Positions 26,650 through 34,435 of a DNA stretch of 36,860 nucleotides are shown here, piece after piece. The notes beneath the pieces were generated by a model. That model made no database searches. It saw only the letters and a list, made by a program, of their open reading frames with translations, and had not been told where the DNA came from. Position 1 is the stretch's first letter. Every line of letters begins with the position of its first letter. A program made the translations under genes and the position numbers. The DNA comes from CAYFXE01 sp964347035 (GTDB lineage Bacteria; Acidobacteriota; Aminicenantia; Aminicenantales; Aminicenantaceae), in NCBI GenBank assembly GCA_964347035.1, contig CAYFXE010000029.1, forward strand, positions 1 through 36,860, written 5' to 3'.

Positions 26650-28077
26650 TTACCTGACGATCTTTATTGGCCGCGCTTCCGCAGGAGTTTCATCGAGTTT
26701 TATATCGTTTATGATGGCGAATTTTGTCCATAGATCTTCGGCCATACCCGCTTTCTTAAAAATCTGACGCAGAGAGTCCCTTCCGTTGGCCCGAATCAAT
26801 CTTATTCTTTTTGGCTCGCGATTGATGTAAGCCCTGTTCGTAAGATTTTTGAAGGAACGCTCAACGGATTGGAACTGATAATCGTACTTGGAAAAGTCAG
26901 AAGTTGTGCTGAGTGAGCTCCAGGAATAAATGTACTCTCCTTTTTTGATACAGGTCAATCGCAGCCTGAGGTCTTCTTTTTCCTCTTGGTCGATATCGAA
27001 GAGCTGTTGGTAGGCAGAGAGGCTGTTTATGGTGATGTATTGATCGCTCAAGTATTGCTTCCCTTCGACATCGGATAATTTCTTCTGGGCATAAGCCGAG
27101 AGTTGCTCGGAACTCTTTTCGGCTTGGAGGACGAGAGCCGCATTCCCGTCTTTTGAGCTCAGGACGACCTGGGAGGGTGTGTTCTGCACTGTCCAATCAT
27201 CGGGGATAGAGAAGCTAAATCTCAAGAGCGGATGGTAGAAAGCATTCTTCTCGACGTACCCCTGGCGGGGATCCTCACCGAAAACGATATTGTTTATATT
27301 GTCGAGGTAGGAATGTTTCCGGACGATGAGTTGACGGTCTGATGCCTGCAACAGCTCACCCACATTCTGGATGCGCTCTTTGGTGAGCGGATGAGTCGAG
27401 AGAAATCCGGGGAGGCTAGCTCCTTTGGAGAGGTCGCCCAGTCTTTGGAGAGATGTGAAGAAATTCACCATTTCGCCTGGATTGAATCCGCCGCTTCGCG
27501 AATACTGCACGCCAAGAAAATCCGCCTCTCTTTCGTCATCGCGGCTGTATTTGAGAAACAGGAGCTGGATTCCGACACTGGCGACACCAGTGAGCTTGGC
27601 AAACGTTTCACTCAGAGCTCCTCCGACAGAGAGACCCAGTTGGACGAGAAGGAGTTTGCTTAATCGCCTGACGCTGTGACGGGCATTGACATGTCCGAGC
27701 TCATGACTCAGGACGACAGCCAATTCTGCCTCAGAATTCATCATGGCCAGGATGCCTCGGGTGACGTAGATATACCCTCCTGGTACGGCAAAGGCGTTGA
27801 CGACCGGCGAATCCAAGACGGCGAAGTGATAGGTGAGTTGAGGGCGGTGAGTGTGGGGAACGAGTGTCTTCCCGACTCCCTCCACGTATTGATTCAATTC
27901 AGGGTCTGCGTAGACGCCGTATTGCGCCCTGATTTGCTTGTCCGTCTCCTGTCCGAGGGAAATCTCTTGAGCTTCAGAAATAAGGCTCAGCTCCCGTCTT
28001 CCCGTGACTGGATTGACAGCACAAGAGGCTACCCACAGGACGAGGAAGAGGCAGAGGAGTAAAGCAGTTTTTTTCAT
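26650..28077 (-). CDS. M48-family metalloprotease lipoprotein (BepA-like)
   Basis: This 475-aa protein has a lipoprotein signal (VASC, Cys19) followed by NPVTGRRELSLISEAQEISL, typical of BepA/YfgC-type M48 proteases. The zinc site is H125-E-L-G-H129 with Glu184 in READ. FAVPGGYIYVTRG and STHPLTKERI are further family motifs. Beyond residue 250 a ~225-aa extension ends in RANGRDSLRQIFKKAG and IKIV, resembling a LysM-like or 'RPGDTL' tail in related proteins. It should act in the periplasm on damaged or misassembled envelope proteins. It is the last gene of a three-gene minus-strand unit. Ribosome-binding signal is weak. Confidence 0.88.
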   Translation of the reverse strand: MKKTALLLCLFLVLWVASCAVNPVTGRRELSLISEAQEISLGQETDKQIRAQYGVYADPELNQYVEGVGKTLVPHTHRPQLTYHFAVLDSPVVNAFAVPGGYIYVTRGILAMMNSEAELAVVLSHELGHVNARHSVRRLSKLLLVQLGLSVGGALSETFAKLTGVASVGIQLLFLKYSRDDEREADFLGVQYSRSGGFNPGEMVNFFTSLQRLGDLSKGASLPGFLSTHPLTKERIQNVGELLQASDRQLIVRKHSYLDNINNIVFGEDPRQGYVEKNAFYHPLLRFSFSIPDDWTVQNTPSQVVLSSKDGNAALVLQAEKSSEQLSAYAQKKLSDVEGKQYLSDQYITINSLSAYQQLFDIDQEEKEDLRLRLTCIKKGEYIYSWSSLSTTSDFSKYDYQFQSVERSFKNLTNRAYINREPKRIRLIRANGRDSLRQIFKKAGMAEDLWTKFAIINDIKLDETPAEARPIKIVR

Positions 28078-28111
28078 TTTTGAAGTTGAGTGCGTTTCTG
28101 ATCGAAAAAAT

Positions 28112-28843
28112 CTACTCCGTCATCTTGAAGAAGGAATCCTCTAACCCAGAATTAAACGTAACTTCGGTGAGGGTGATTTTCATGTATTCCTCACCATCCT
28201 GGTAGATGGTGATCGTATGCGGAACCATAATGTTTTCGACTTTCTTGAAGTCAGAAGGGAATGTTTCGTTTTGCACTTCAACGCCTATCTGATTCAAGGA
28301 CATGCCAATGGTTTTGTATGTCAAGAAAGTGTCTGGATCGATGTAATGGGTCATCTTGTAACCATCGGCGAAAGCCTGCTCCAGAACGTGGTATTCCTTC
28401 TCCTCGATCTTTTCTTTGCCTTTATAGGTAAAGGTGATCCCGAATTTTTCCGGATTGAGGATAGAACTGAATCCCATGGCTTCTCTTTTGACATACTCGG
28501 CTGCATTCTCTGGCATCTCTTCGGTGGCTCCTGTTTGAGGATTGGTCATCCAGGCTATATTACCGTCGTAGGCTTGGGTGAAGGTCATCCCCATCACTTC
28601 GGCATCCATGCGCATCATGTTGGGTTCCTTCTGGTACATCGTCGCCGAGCCGCTGATTCCCATCAGAATCATTTCCATCGAACCAGAATAGGTTGAGTCC
28701 TTGATGCCTTCCAGAGTTTTTCTTCCACCTTGAGCTTCGATCATTTTTTTTACGATCTCATCCGCTGTTTGGGCATAGTCAAGAACTGTGAAAAGACTCA
28801 ATAGAAAGAGAACAAAGGCACAGAATGTGAAGACTTTTTTCAT
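28112..28843 (-). CDS. LolA-like outer-membrane lipoprotein-sorting protein
   Basis: This 243-aa exported protein starts at ATG 28843 behind AAGGAGG. A signal peptide (about 1-25, ending DYAQ) is followed by TADEIVKKMIEAQGGRKTLE, the opening of LolA/LolB-fold proteins annotated as 'outer membrane lipoprotein-sorting protein'. The rest is a half-barrel of beta strands with YKMTHYIDPDTFLTYKTIG near residue 165. It binds hydrophobic ligands in the periplasm by family analogy. It is unlikely to be the main LolA, since the lolC/E and lolD genes sit elsewhere. It lies 14 bases after the M14 peptidase gene and 34 before the M48 gene. Confidence 0.8.
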   Translation of the reverse strand: MKKVFTFCAFVLFLLSLFTVLDYAQTADEIVKKMIEAQGGRKTLEGIKDSTYSGSMEMILMGISGSATMYQKEPNMMRMDAEVMGMTFTQAYDGNIAWMTNPQTGATEEMPENAAEYVKREAMGFSSILNPEKFGITFTYKGKEKIEEKEYHVLEQAFADGYKMTHYIDPDTFLTYKTIGMSLNQIGVEVQNETFPSDFKKVENIMVPHTITIYQDGEEYMKITLTEVTFNSGLEDSFFKMTE

Positions 28844-28857
28844 TTTTTCCTCCTTTA

Positions 28858-31735
28858 TTATTTCTTTGCCGGCTTTTCTTTTAGGCCAGCATTGAGATTA
28901 TCATAATTCAAGGCGGCGTTAAAGAGCAAAGAAAAACTTCCGTGAGTTTCGAAGCGCCACATCGGGTTGATGGCAAAGAGCAGGATGTGCCCTTTCCCCA
29001 GAGGGACATCGACAACAGCCGCTCGATTTTGAAGCTCTTCTCCTCCAGCGAGCATCCCGCTCAGAAGAAGTTTATCCTTCCGCTCGAAGCGCAGGATGAC
29101 TCTGATCGTGTTGAGATCAGGAGGCAGGAAGAGCTGGATCATATCACGAAATTCCGGCGGGATTCCAGTGCCGGCGCCTTTGATTTTAGGGGGTTTGTGT
29201 GGTCTGGCTTGGATGACATCAGGATCCTTGAGGCTCCCCCGGCCACTTTCTCTTTCTTTCGCCGCTCCATACAACATAGCTTCGATATCGATGCCGCCGG
29301 TGGCTGCCTTCATTCCCGTCTCCAGGACGGGTGAGCCGCTGAAATAGACGGGAAGAGGACGTGTGCGTTCGTAGCCGTATGCAACCGGGCTCTCGTGATC
29401 GATGATGCGGCTCCGCAGCAGGGACCCAGCCGTTTTGAGCTTTGCGGGCTTAATGACCATGACACTTTCCACCATTCCATAATCGATCGGGATGCTGACA
29501 TTGCTCGTAATGGGAATGAAGAGCCCGCCTTTTTCGATGAATTTTTGAAGATGCAGAACACCCTCGAGACCCATCCCTCCGCGGATATCCTCTCGCACAT
29601 CGGGACCACCCAGGTTAGGATATTCTTCTGATTTTATCCAGGGTATGGGTGTATCGCCGCTGATGCCGTTCACCAACCTCTGGGCTTTGCCGAAGACTAC
29701 CGGGGGAAAAATAATCACATCATACTGACTCTTCAAGTCCGCTGTGTCTCTGATGTCTTGAACTGAGATGTAGGAGTAGGGAATGCCCAGCTTTTCGAAG
29801 GCCAATCGGAACCATCCTTCATTCTGGGTGAAAACCCAAGTGTGCAGGATGGCTATACGGGGAACTGCCAGCTCGTGGGTTTTAACTTTAGGCAGAGATT
29901 TGGCGCCGTAGGCGACAAGGCCGAGATCTTTTACGACCTCTTTTAGTCGGTCGAGCGTATCGGCGGGAATGCCTTCCAGGGGAATGATGAATGTACCGGC
30001 GTTAAACCTTATATCTTTTTGTTTGAAGCTTTTTTCTGCGGCCAGCATTTTGAGGTCTTTCAGCCTGAAACGCATCTTGGTTAGGGCATTCTCCGCTGTG
30101 TGGTTGATAAGGAAAACTCTCGCTCCCTTGGCATTGACTATTTTGCCTTGGATGTTGACATCTTTTTGGATGAGAGTCATCGGAGCATCTAAAACTTTTG
30201 GATCGATAATCCGGACTGTTTCGACGTTGTGATGAGCCCCCAAAGTCCATCCTGTATCATCATACGGGCGAGGGTCATTGGGGTTGTAATACTGAGTATC
30301 CAGCAGCATATCCGCACAGCGGCTGTAAGGCTGATCCATGCGGATGATGTAGGTGCCAGCCGGGTACTTTTCTTTTTTTATGGTGAATTCTTTGTTGGCT
30401 GTATGTATCTCAAGGCCGTGTTTTCGCAAGAGGTTCACAAGATCAGATTTAGCCAGCGGCCGTTTGCCGTCAGCCGGAATCACCCAAGCGGCCGGGCCCT
30501 CGGTCGTTGCCTTGGCCACAGATCGTTTGCTCTTAAGATAGAAGTTTTTCAAAAACTTTGTGTTGTTGTCGGCCACATGTTTCAGGGCAAAAAGAAGGGC
30601 GCTTTGCTGGAGATTGATGTTATTCCGGAAGGACCATTTCACAGCCGGAAGCGGGGGATAGGGCCTGTACCAAGCCCGTTTTGACTGGGATCTGACACTC
30701 CGGACCAGTGTGTCAGCTCCGGTTCCGCCGAACGTTTCGTAAAATCGTCCCGTCGAATTGTGGAACATGGCGATGTAGAAAGCGTAGCTCGGAGACCATC
30801 CATCGAAGAATCCATGAGTCCAAACCCCGGGAACCCCGCGCTTGGTCATTTCAGATATTTCCACATAAGCCAATTCCTGCCATTCGTTGATGGTGACCAC
30901 GCTTTCCCAGTAATTGGCTACTTCGGTNNNNNNNNNNCCACGCGAAGTATGTTTTTAAGAGATTATCTGTTAATTTGAGACCAAGCCCGATGTTGTCTCG
31001 GTTATTATCGTGGGCCACGTAATTTCCCCAATACACAAGAGGAAGGGTTTTTTTATCCTTGTGTGCCTTTTTATAGCGGTAGGTATCGACATATCTGTCT
31101 CTACCGTCAACTTCCAGGACAGGTGTTATTAGAACAACCACATTCTTCCGGATGGTTTTGAAGAAATCTGACTCATCCACGGCCAGACGATAGACGAGCT
31201 CCATCAGCATTTCTGGAGATCCCGACTCAGGAGAGTGGAGAGCTCCTGTGATCCAATAGATGGGGAGTCCTTCAACCAGGAGCTTTTCGGCCTCACCCTC
31301 TTCGACTTTTCTTGGATCCGCTAGAAGACTGACAATCTCCTTGATTCTGTCCAGCCTTTTTATGTTATTCTCATCGCTTACCGCCACTGTGATCATGTCT
31401 TTTCCTTCATCACTCTGACCAATAGAAAAGGTTAATACCCGAGCACTGGTGTCAGCGACGGCCTTCATGTATTCATTTATATCCGCTGTGTAATGGAGAA
31501 TGTTCGGAGCCCCGATCACATCTCCTAATATCTTTTTTGGTGTCGGGACGGCCTCAGAATGGGGAAGATGATCCACCAGTTCGGTCAGGAAAAATTTCTC
31601 TGTTGTGTATTCCCGTATCTTCTGAGTGTATTCCTTGTCGATCATGTGTTGATCGGCCAAGGACGATGAGAGAACGAAGACTGAGAAGACAAGAAAAAGA
31701 ATCATCCGGAAATAAATTTTACTTGGATCTTTCAT
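28858..31735 (-). CDS. M14-family zinc carboxypeptidase, interrupted by scaffold gap
   Basis: ATG 31735 follows AAAGGAGAT, and residues 1-27 form a signal peptide ending SLADQ. The N-terminal catalytic domain has the zinc motif H167-S-P-E170 in GALHSPESGSPE and the substrate-binding DNNRDNIGLGL. The sequence then enters the gap at Trp-Ala-Phe ('KTYFAW'). Past the gap it resumes at TEVANYWESVV, MTKRGVPGVWTHGFFDGWSP and a ~650-aa C-terminal part that contains a class-I-amidotransferase-like beta region (IAILHTWVFTQNEGW...DVIIFPP). Both flanks end on codon boundaries, so the true gap is a multiple of three and the apparent frameshift is an artefact. The third zinc ligand, His, should lie in the missing stretch. 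It heads the M14-LolA-like-M48 unit. Confidence 0.85.
30928..30937. other. Scaffold gap (10 N) inside M14 peptidase gene
   Basis: Ten N of placeholder length. The codon at 30938-30940 and the one at 30925-30927 are both complete, so the real missing sequence must be a multiple of three. From memory of the family a few tens of residues are missing, including the HES-type third zinc ligand. Confidence 0.97.
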
Positions 31736-31872
31736 AATAATCTCCTTTCCTCGACATTGTGTTTTTATGTTTAAGCCCTGGAATAAAAGGTTGGATAAAA
31801 GGGCGTTGTGCGCAAGGAAGAGGTAAGCTGCATGCTTCTTTTTGAACAATGTTCATGACAACTTAAACCTGG

Positions 31873-31900
31873 ATTTTATAATAAACGCTGAACATTTCAA
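31873..31900 (-). promoter_or_regulatory. Sigma-70-like promoter of M14 peptidase operon
   Basis: On the minus strand TTGAAA (31895-31900), a 16-base spacer and TAAAAT (31873-31878) would start transcription about 130 bases before ATG 31735. The leader also contains the palindrome TGAACA-A-TGTTCA (31843-31855). Nothing else is recognisable in this half of the divergent intergenic region. Confidence 0.45.
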
Positions 31901-31945
31901 ATAGAAAATGAGTATATACCGAATCATTTATTTCTTGTATTACTC

Positions 31946-31974
31946 TTTACATTTTTCCGTTGAATCTTTAATCT
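31946..31974 (+). promoter_or_regulatory. Sigma-70-like promoter of the aminotransferase gene
   Basis: TTTACA (31946-31951), a 17-base spacer and TAATCT (31969-31974) sit ahead of ATG 32098, giving a leader of about 115 bases. The aminotransferase ribosome-binding site AAAGGGGG is clear. The 362-base stretch 31736-32097 contains no gene. Confidence 0.45.
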
Positions 31975-32097
31975 TATTTCTTTCCATCCATTGGTTTTCT
32001 TGACGTCAGATGAAAAGATGGAAGCCGGATAGCTGGAGCTACGATTGTTCTGGAGGAGGACCATGATGATGAGTTATTCCAAGAAAGGGGGAATCAC

Positions 32098-33186
32098 ATG
32101 TCGTTCGAAATCATAAAATTCATGGAGTGGATGAAAACGAAAAGTAGGACAAAGATCAACCTCAGTCGGAGTGGGGTTGAGGATGTATCACTAAAAGATC
32201 TGAAAATAGATTTTTCAGAACTCGATATCCAGGGCGAGAATGTTCATGGCTATCCGCCGCTTCTGGAGGAATTGGCCTCGAGGTACGGTGTGAGTGAGAA
32301 AAATGTCGTGACAACTCTGGGAGCCTCACATGCCATTTTCATCATTTGCGCTGCCCTTCTTACTCGCGGCGATGAAATCTTAATCGAGAAGCCAGCTTAT
32401 GAACCTCTCTTGGCTGTTCCTCGGGCACTCGGGGCGACCATCCGGCGGTTCGATCGGTCTTTCGAAAATGGATATCAACTGGAATTGGAGCAGATTGAAT
32501 CCTTGATAACGGAAAAAACGAAACTCCTGGTTTTGACCAATCTTCATAATCCGAGTGGAGTTCTTCTCTCGCCTTCACACCTGGAGGAACTCCTCCGCCT
32601 CACCCAGAGGAAAGGTGTCAAGCTCATGATCGATGAAATTTATATCGAATTCCTGGATGACCGACACCAGAAAACATCATTCCACCTTGCGGATAACATC
32701 ATCGTGACCTCGAGCTTGACCAAGGTCTTTGGTCTTGGGGGATTGCGTTGCGGTTGGATCTTTGCCCGCCCACCGCTAACCAGGGATATGCGAAATATTA
32801 TTGACTATACCAATGTGGAGGGCGTTCTAATCGGAGAGCAGATTTCGGCGCGAATCATCGGACAGCTGGACTCTATTAAGCAGAGATTTGTGCCTCAGAT
32901 GGTCGAAAATAGAGGTCTGGTTGAAGACTTGATCGAAAATGAAGAGAAGCTTGATTGGATTAAACCGGCTGGAGGTGTGGTGTGCTTTCCTCGAGTCAAA
33001 CGAGAAGGAGGCGGGGACAGATTAGCCGAAATGCTTCATCAAAAACATGAAACATCTGTGGTTCCTGGACGTTTCTTTGAAGACTCTCAACATTTCCGTT
33101 TAGGATTCGGTGTCGACCCTCAGGTATTAGCGGAAGGGCTGAAGAATATCAAAACCGCCTTGAATATTGGGGTCAGACCTTCCTAA
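32098..33186 (+). CDS. PLP-dependent aminotransferase, class I/II fold
   Basis: This 362-aa protein has the fold-type I landmarks in order: GYPPLLEELASRYGV (about 50-64), TLGASHAIF, the cofactor ring-stacking YEP region, LTNLHNPSG with the substrate-binding Asn, DEIYIEF with Asp pairing to the pyridine nitrogen, and SSLTKVFGLGGLRCGW with the Schiff-base Lys. The substrate-carboxylate Arg lies in HFRLGFGV. It transfers amino groups between an unidentified amino acid and a 2-oxo acid; the substrate cannot be told. The last four residues (VRPS) and the stop are encoded by the left arm of a palindromic repeat, so the native 3' end was probably altered. It is a single-gene unit on the plus strand. 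Confidence 0.88.
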   Translation: MSFEIIKFMEWMKTKSRTKINLSRSGVEDVSLKDLKIDFSELDIQGENVHGYPPLLEELASRYGVSEKNVVTTLGASHAIFIICAALLTRGDEILIEKPAYEPLLAVPRALGATIRRFDRSFENGYQLELEQIESLITEKTKLLVLTNLHNPSGVLLSPSHLEELLRLTQRKGVKLMIDEIYIEFLDDRHQKTSFHLADNIIVTSSLTKVFGLGGLRCGWIFARPPLTRDMRNIIDYTNVEGVLIGEQISARIIGQLDSIKQRFVPQMVENRGLVEDLIENEEKLDWIKPAGGVVCFPRVKREGGGDRLAEMLHQKHETSVVPGRFFEDSQHFRLGFGVDPQVLAEGLKNIKTALNIGVRPS

Positions 33187-33264
33187 TTTTCATAGTAAAT
33201 TAAGTGAATACTACCATCACAAAATCGAAAAGGGAATTATGAAAATTAGGAAGGTCTGACCCCA
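33168..33264. repeat. Palindromic repeat with 26-bp perfect arms between convergent genes
   Basis: The left arm 33168-33193 (TGGGGTCAGACCTTCC...) and right arm 33239-33264 are perfect reverse complements around a 45-base loop. The left arm carries the stop codon of the aminotransferase (33184-33186). The right arm ends exactly where the stop codon of the opposite gene begins (33265-33267). The core GGGGTCAGACCTT resembles the GGGGTCAGGCCTT repeats at 36019-36188. It can act as a bidirectional terminator in RNA. Confidence 0.9.
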
Positions 33265-33489
33265 TTAGTGAGTGCTTCGCTTCATGAAGTCGAATCGATT
33301 CAGTTTTCTCATCAGAATTTCAGGTGAGATATCGAGTATTTCTGCTGTTTGGTGGATGTCGAAATCCGTCAATTCGAGAAGGTAGTGAATATATTCGTCT
33401 TTCAGGATCTCGAGAGTCGGCAAATTATCCAACAGATCATTCCTTTTGTACAGGTTCAGAAAATGTTGGAGATATTTTGTTTTGATCAT
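33265..33489 (-). CDS. Small orphan Fis-type HTH protein
   Basis: This 74-aa protein begins at ATG 33489, 17 bases after the DUF5658-like gene, with a weak ribosome-binding site. Residues 30-68 match the C-terminal Fis/HTH_8 DNA-binding domain of sigma-54 activators: EYIHYLLELTDFDIHQTAEI and LDISPEILMRKLNRF. Compared with the C-terminus of the activator encoded just upstream (EYITFLLKKTKNNLKSAAKI LNISRTTLYNKIKK), about 13 of 39 aligned positions are identical. It has no AAA+ or receiver domain, so it cannot activate sigma-54 itself. It may dimerise on DNA as a competitor, co-factor or nucleoid-type protein. Its stop abuts the palindrome at 33264. Confidence 0.7.
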   Translation of the reverse strand: MIKTKYLQHFLNLYKRNDLLDNLPTLEILKDEYIHYLLELTDFDIHQTAEILDISPEILMRKLNRFDFMKRSTH

Positions 33490-33506
33490 GATTTATTTGA
33501 CTTTTA

Positions 33507-34136
33507 TCATCTTGCTCTTGCTTGGTCGATCATCCTCATGTTGTGGACGACGACATAGGTCATGGCAAAGTTAGCGATGAAGCTGACAGCCCAGGCCAGA
33601 CCTTTGTTTTTCTTGTGAAGCTTATTCATAAAATGAAGATTATAGGCCGTCAGACCCAGTTTGACGGCTGCAAAAAGCACGTTATTTTTGGTGAAAGGTT
33701 TCATGAGAGGGTTAGCTTCCTCGACACCATCATATTTCAACGCCTTCACTGTCGAAAAGTAATCAGCGACATTCAAAGCCGCGAGAGAGATTAAGGAGCT
33801 CGTGTAAAGAGTGCTCTCAAGTCTGTTGATTCTGCTTGACTTCCTCGATAATCTGCCCAGCAAAGAATTCAACCTGACAGTTTGATAGGTGAGGTTTGAT
33901 TTATTTTGGGGGAAATTTTCTTGTTGGAGCTGCCGGAGAAGCTCTGAATCTAGAGCGGGAGTCATCAACGGAGTGACCACAGTTTCAACAGAAAAACCAT
34001 GATCACTTTTGTATCCGTTCAGCGGAGAGCTGTTCTTGAGGGAATTTTCCTCTGCTCTCACTGGCAGGGTGAAGAACAAACCCAAAATCAAAATAATCAA
34101 AAATAGGCGAAGACAGTTAATTTCCTTTTCTCTCAT
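33507..34136 (-). CDS. DUF5658-like membrane protein, sigma-54 target
   Basis: This 209-aa protein starts at ATG 34136 behind AGGAGG. A signal peptide or first membrane helix (about 8-28, LFLIILILGLFFTLPVRAEE) precedes a ~70-aa extracytoplasmic segment. The C-terminal half has further membrane segments and the pattern LNVADYFSTVKALKYDGVEE followed by ANPLMKPF, which fits DUF5658-type membrane proteins with their conserved Asp and Asn-Pro-Leu. The function of that family is unknown to me. A near-consensus sigma-54 promoter lies ~40 bases upstream of the start, so it should be switched on by the enhancer-binding protein encoded next to it. It shares the transcript with the Fis-type gene. Confidence 0.65.
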   Translation of the reverse strand: MREKEINCLRLFLIILILGLFFTLPVRAEENSLKNSSPLNGYKSDHGFSVETVVTPLMTPALDSELLRQLQQENFPQNKSNLTYQTVRLNSLLGRLSRKSSRINRLESTLYTSSLISLAALNVADYFSTVKALKYDGVEEANPLMKPFTKNNVLFAAVKLGLTAYNLHFMNKLHKKNKGLAWAVSFIANFAMTYVVVHNMRMIDQARAR

Positions 34137-34187
34137 TCCTTTTCCTCCTAGCCCAAATCAGAAAAAATGAATTTCAACTATTCTATA

Positions 34188-34203
34188 GGCAAGAAAGATG
34201 CCA
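34188..34203 (-). promoter_or_regulatory. Sigma-54 (-24/-12) promoter
   Basis: The minus strand reads TGGCATCTTTCTTGCC, against the consensus TGGCACG-N4-TTGCW. The invariant GG and GC doublets are present with correct 10-base separation. Transcription would begin near 34177, about 40 bases before ATG 34136. An RpoN activator gene lies directly upstream, which strengthens the call. Confidence 0.85.
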
Positions 34204-34278
34204 AGCCTGAACTTTTTTCTATTTTGTTGAAAATAAATAAATTAGAAATATCTGAGAATTGAAATTATGGATAAAGTA

Positions 34279-34295
34279 TGTTCAAAAATTGAACA
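34279..34295. promoter_or_regulatory. Proximal enhancer palindrome (candidate activator site)
   Basis: The 17-mer TGTTCAA-AAA-TTGAACA has perfect 7-bp arms and sits about 110 bases upstream of the predicted sigma-54 transcription start, the usual range for enhancer-binding protein sites. It is preceded by AATTGAAATTATG (34257-34269), which recurs before the distal site. Confidence 0.75.
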
Positions 34296-34359
34296 CAGTC
34301 TTCTGATGTAAGAATTAAGTTATTGAAATAATTGAAATTATGAAGAAGTAAGCGGGAAA

Positions 34360-34376
34360 TGTTCAGAAACTGGACA
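34360..34376. promoter_or_regulatory. Distal enhancer palindrome (candidate activator site)
   Basis: TGTTCAG-AAA-CTGGACA is the same motif with 6 of 7 arm pairs matched, 81 bases from the proximal site. It is likewise preceded by AATTGAAATTATG (34330-34342), so a whole module appears duplicated. A short hairpin (TTCTCA/TGAGAA, 34414-34428) between here and the activator stop could be its weak terminator. Confidence 0.7.
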
Positions 34377-34435
34377 AATCTCGCTCTTTTTTGCCCAGTT
34401 AGATGTTATGAGATTCTCAGAATGAGAAGGTTGGA

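Noticed and set aside
31843..31855. Palindrome TGAACA-A-TGTTCA in the M14 leader as another activator site
   Set aside because: The half-sites are inverted relative to the enhancer palindromes (TGTTCA-N5-TGAACA), and no sigma-54 promoter is nearby.
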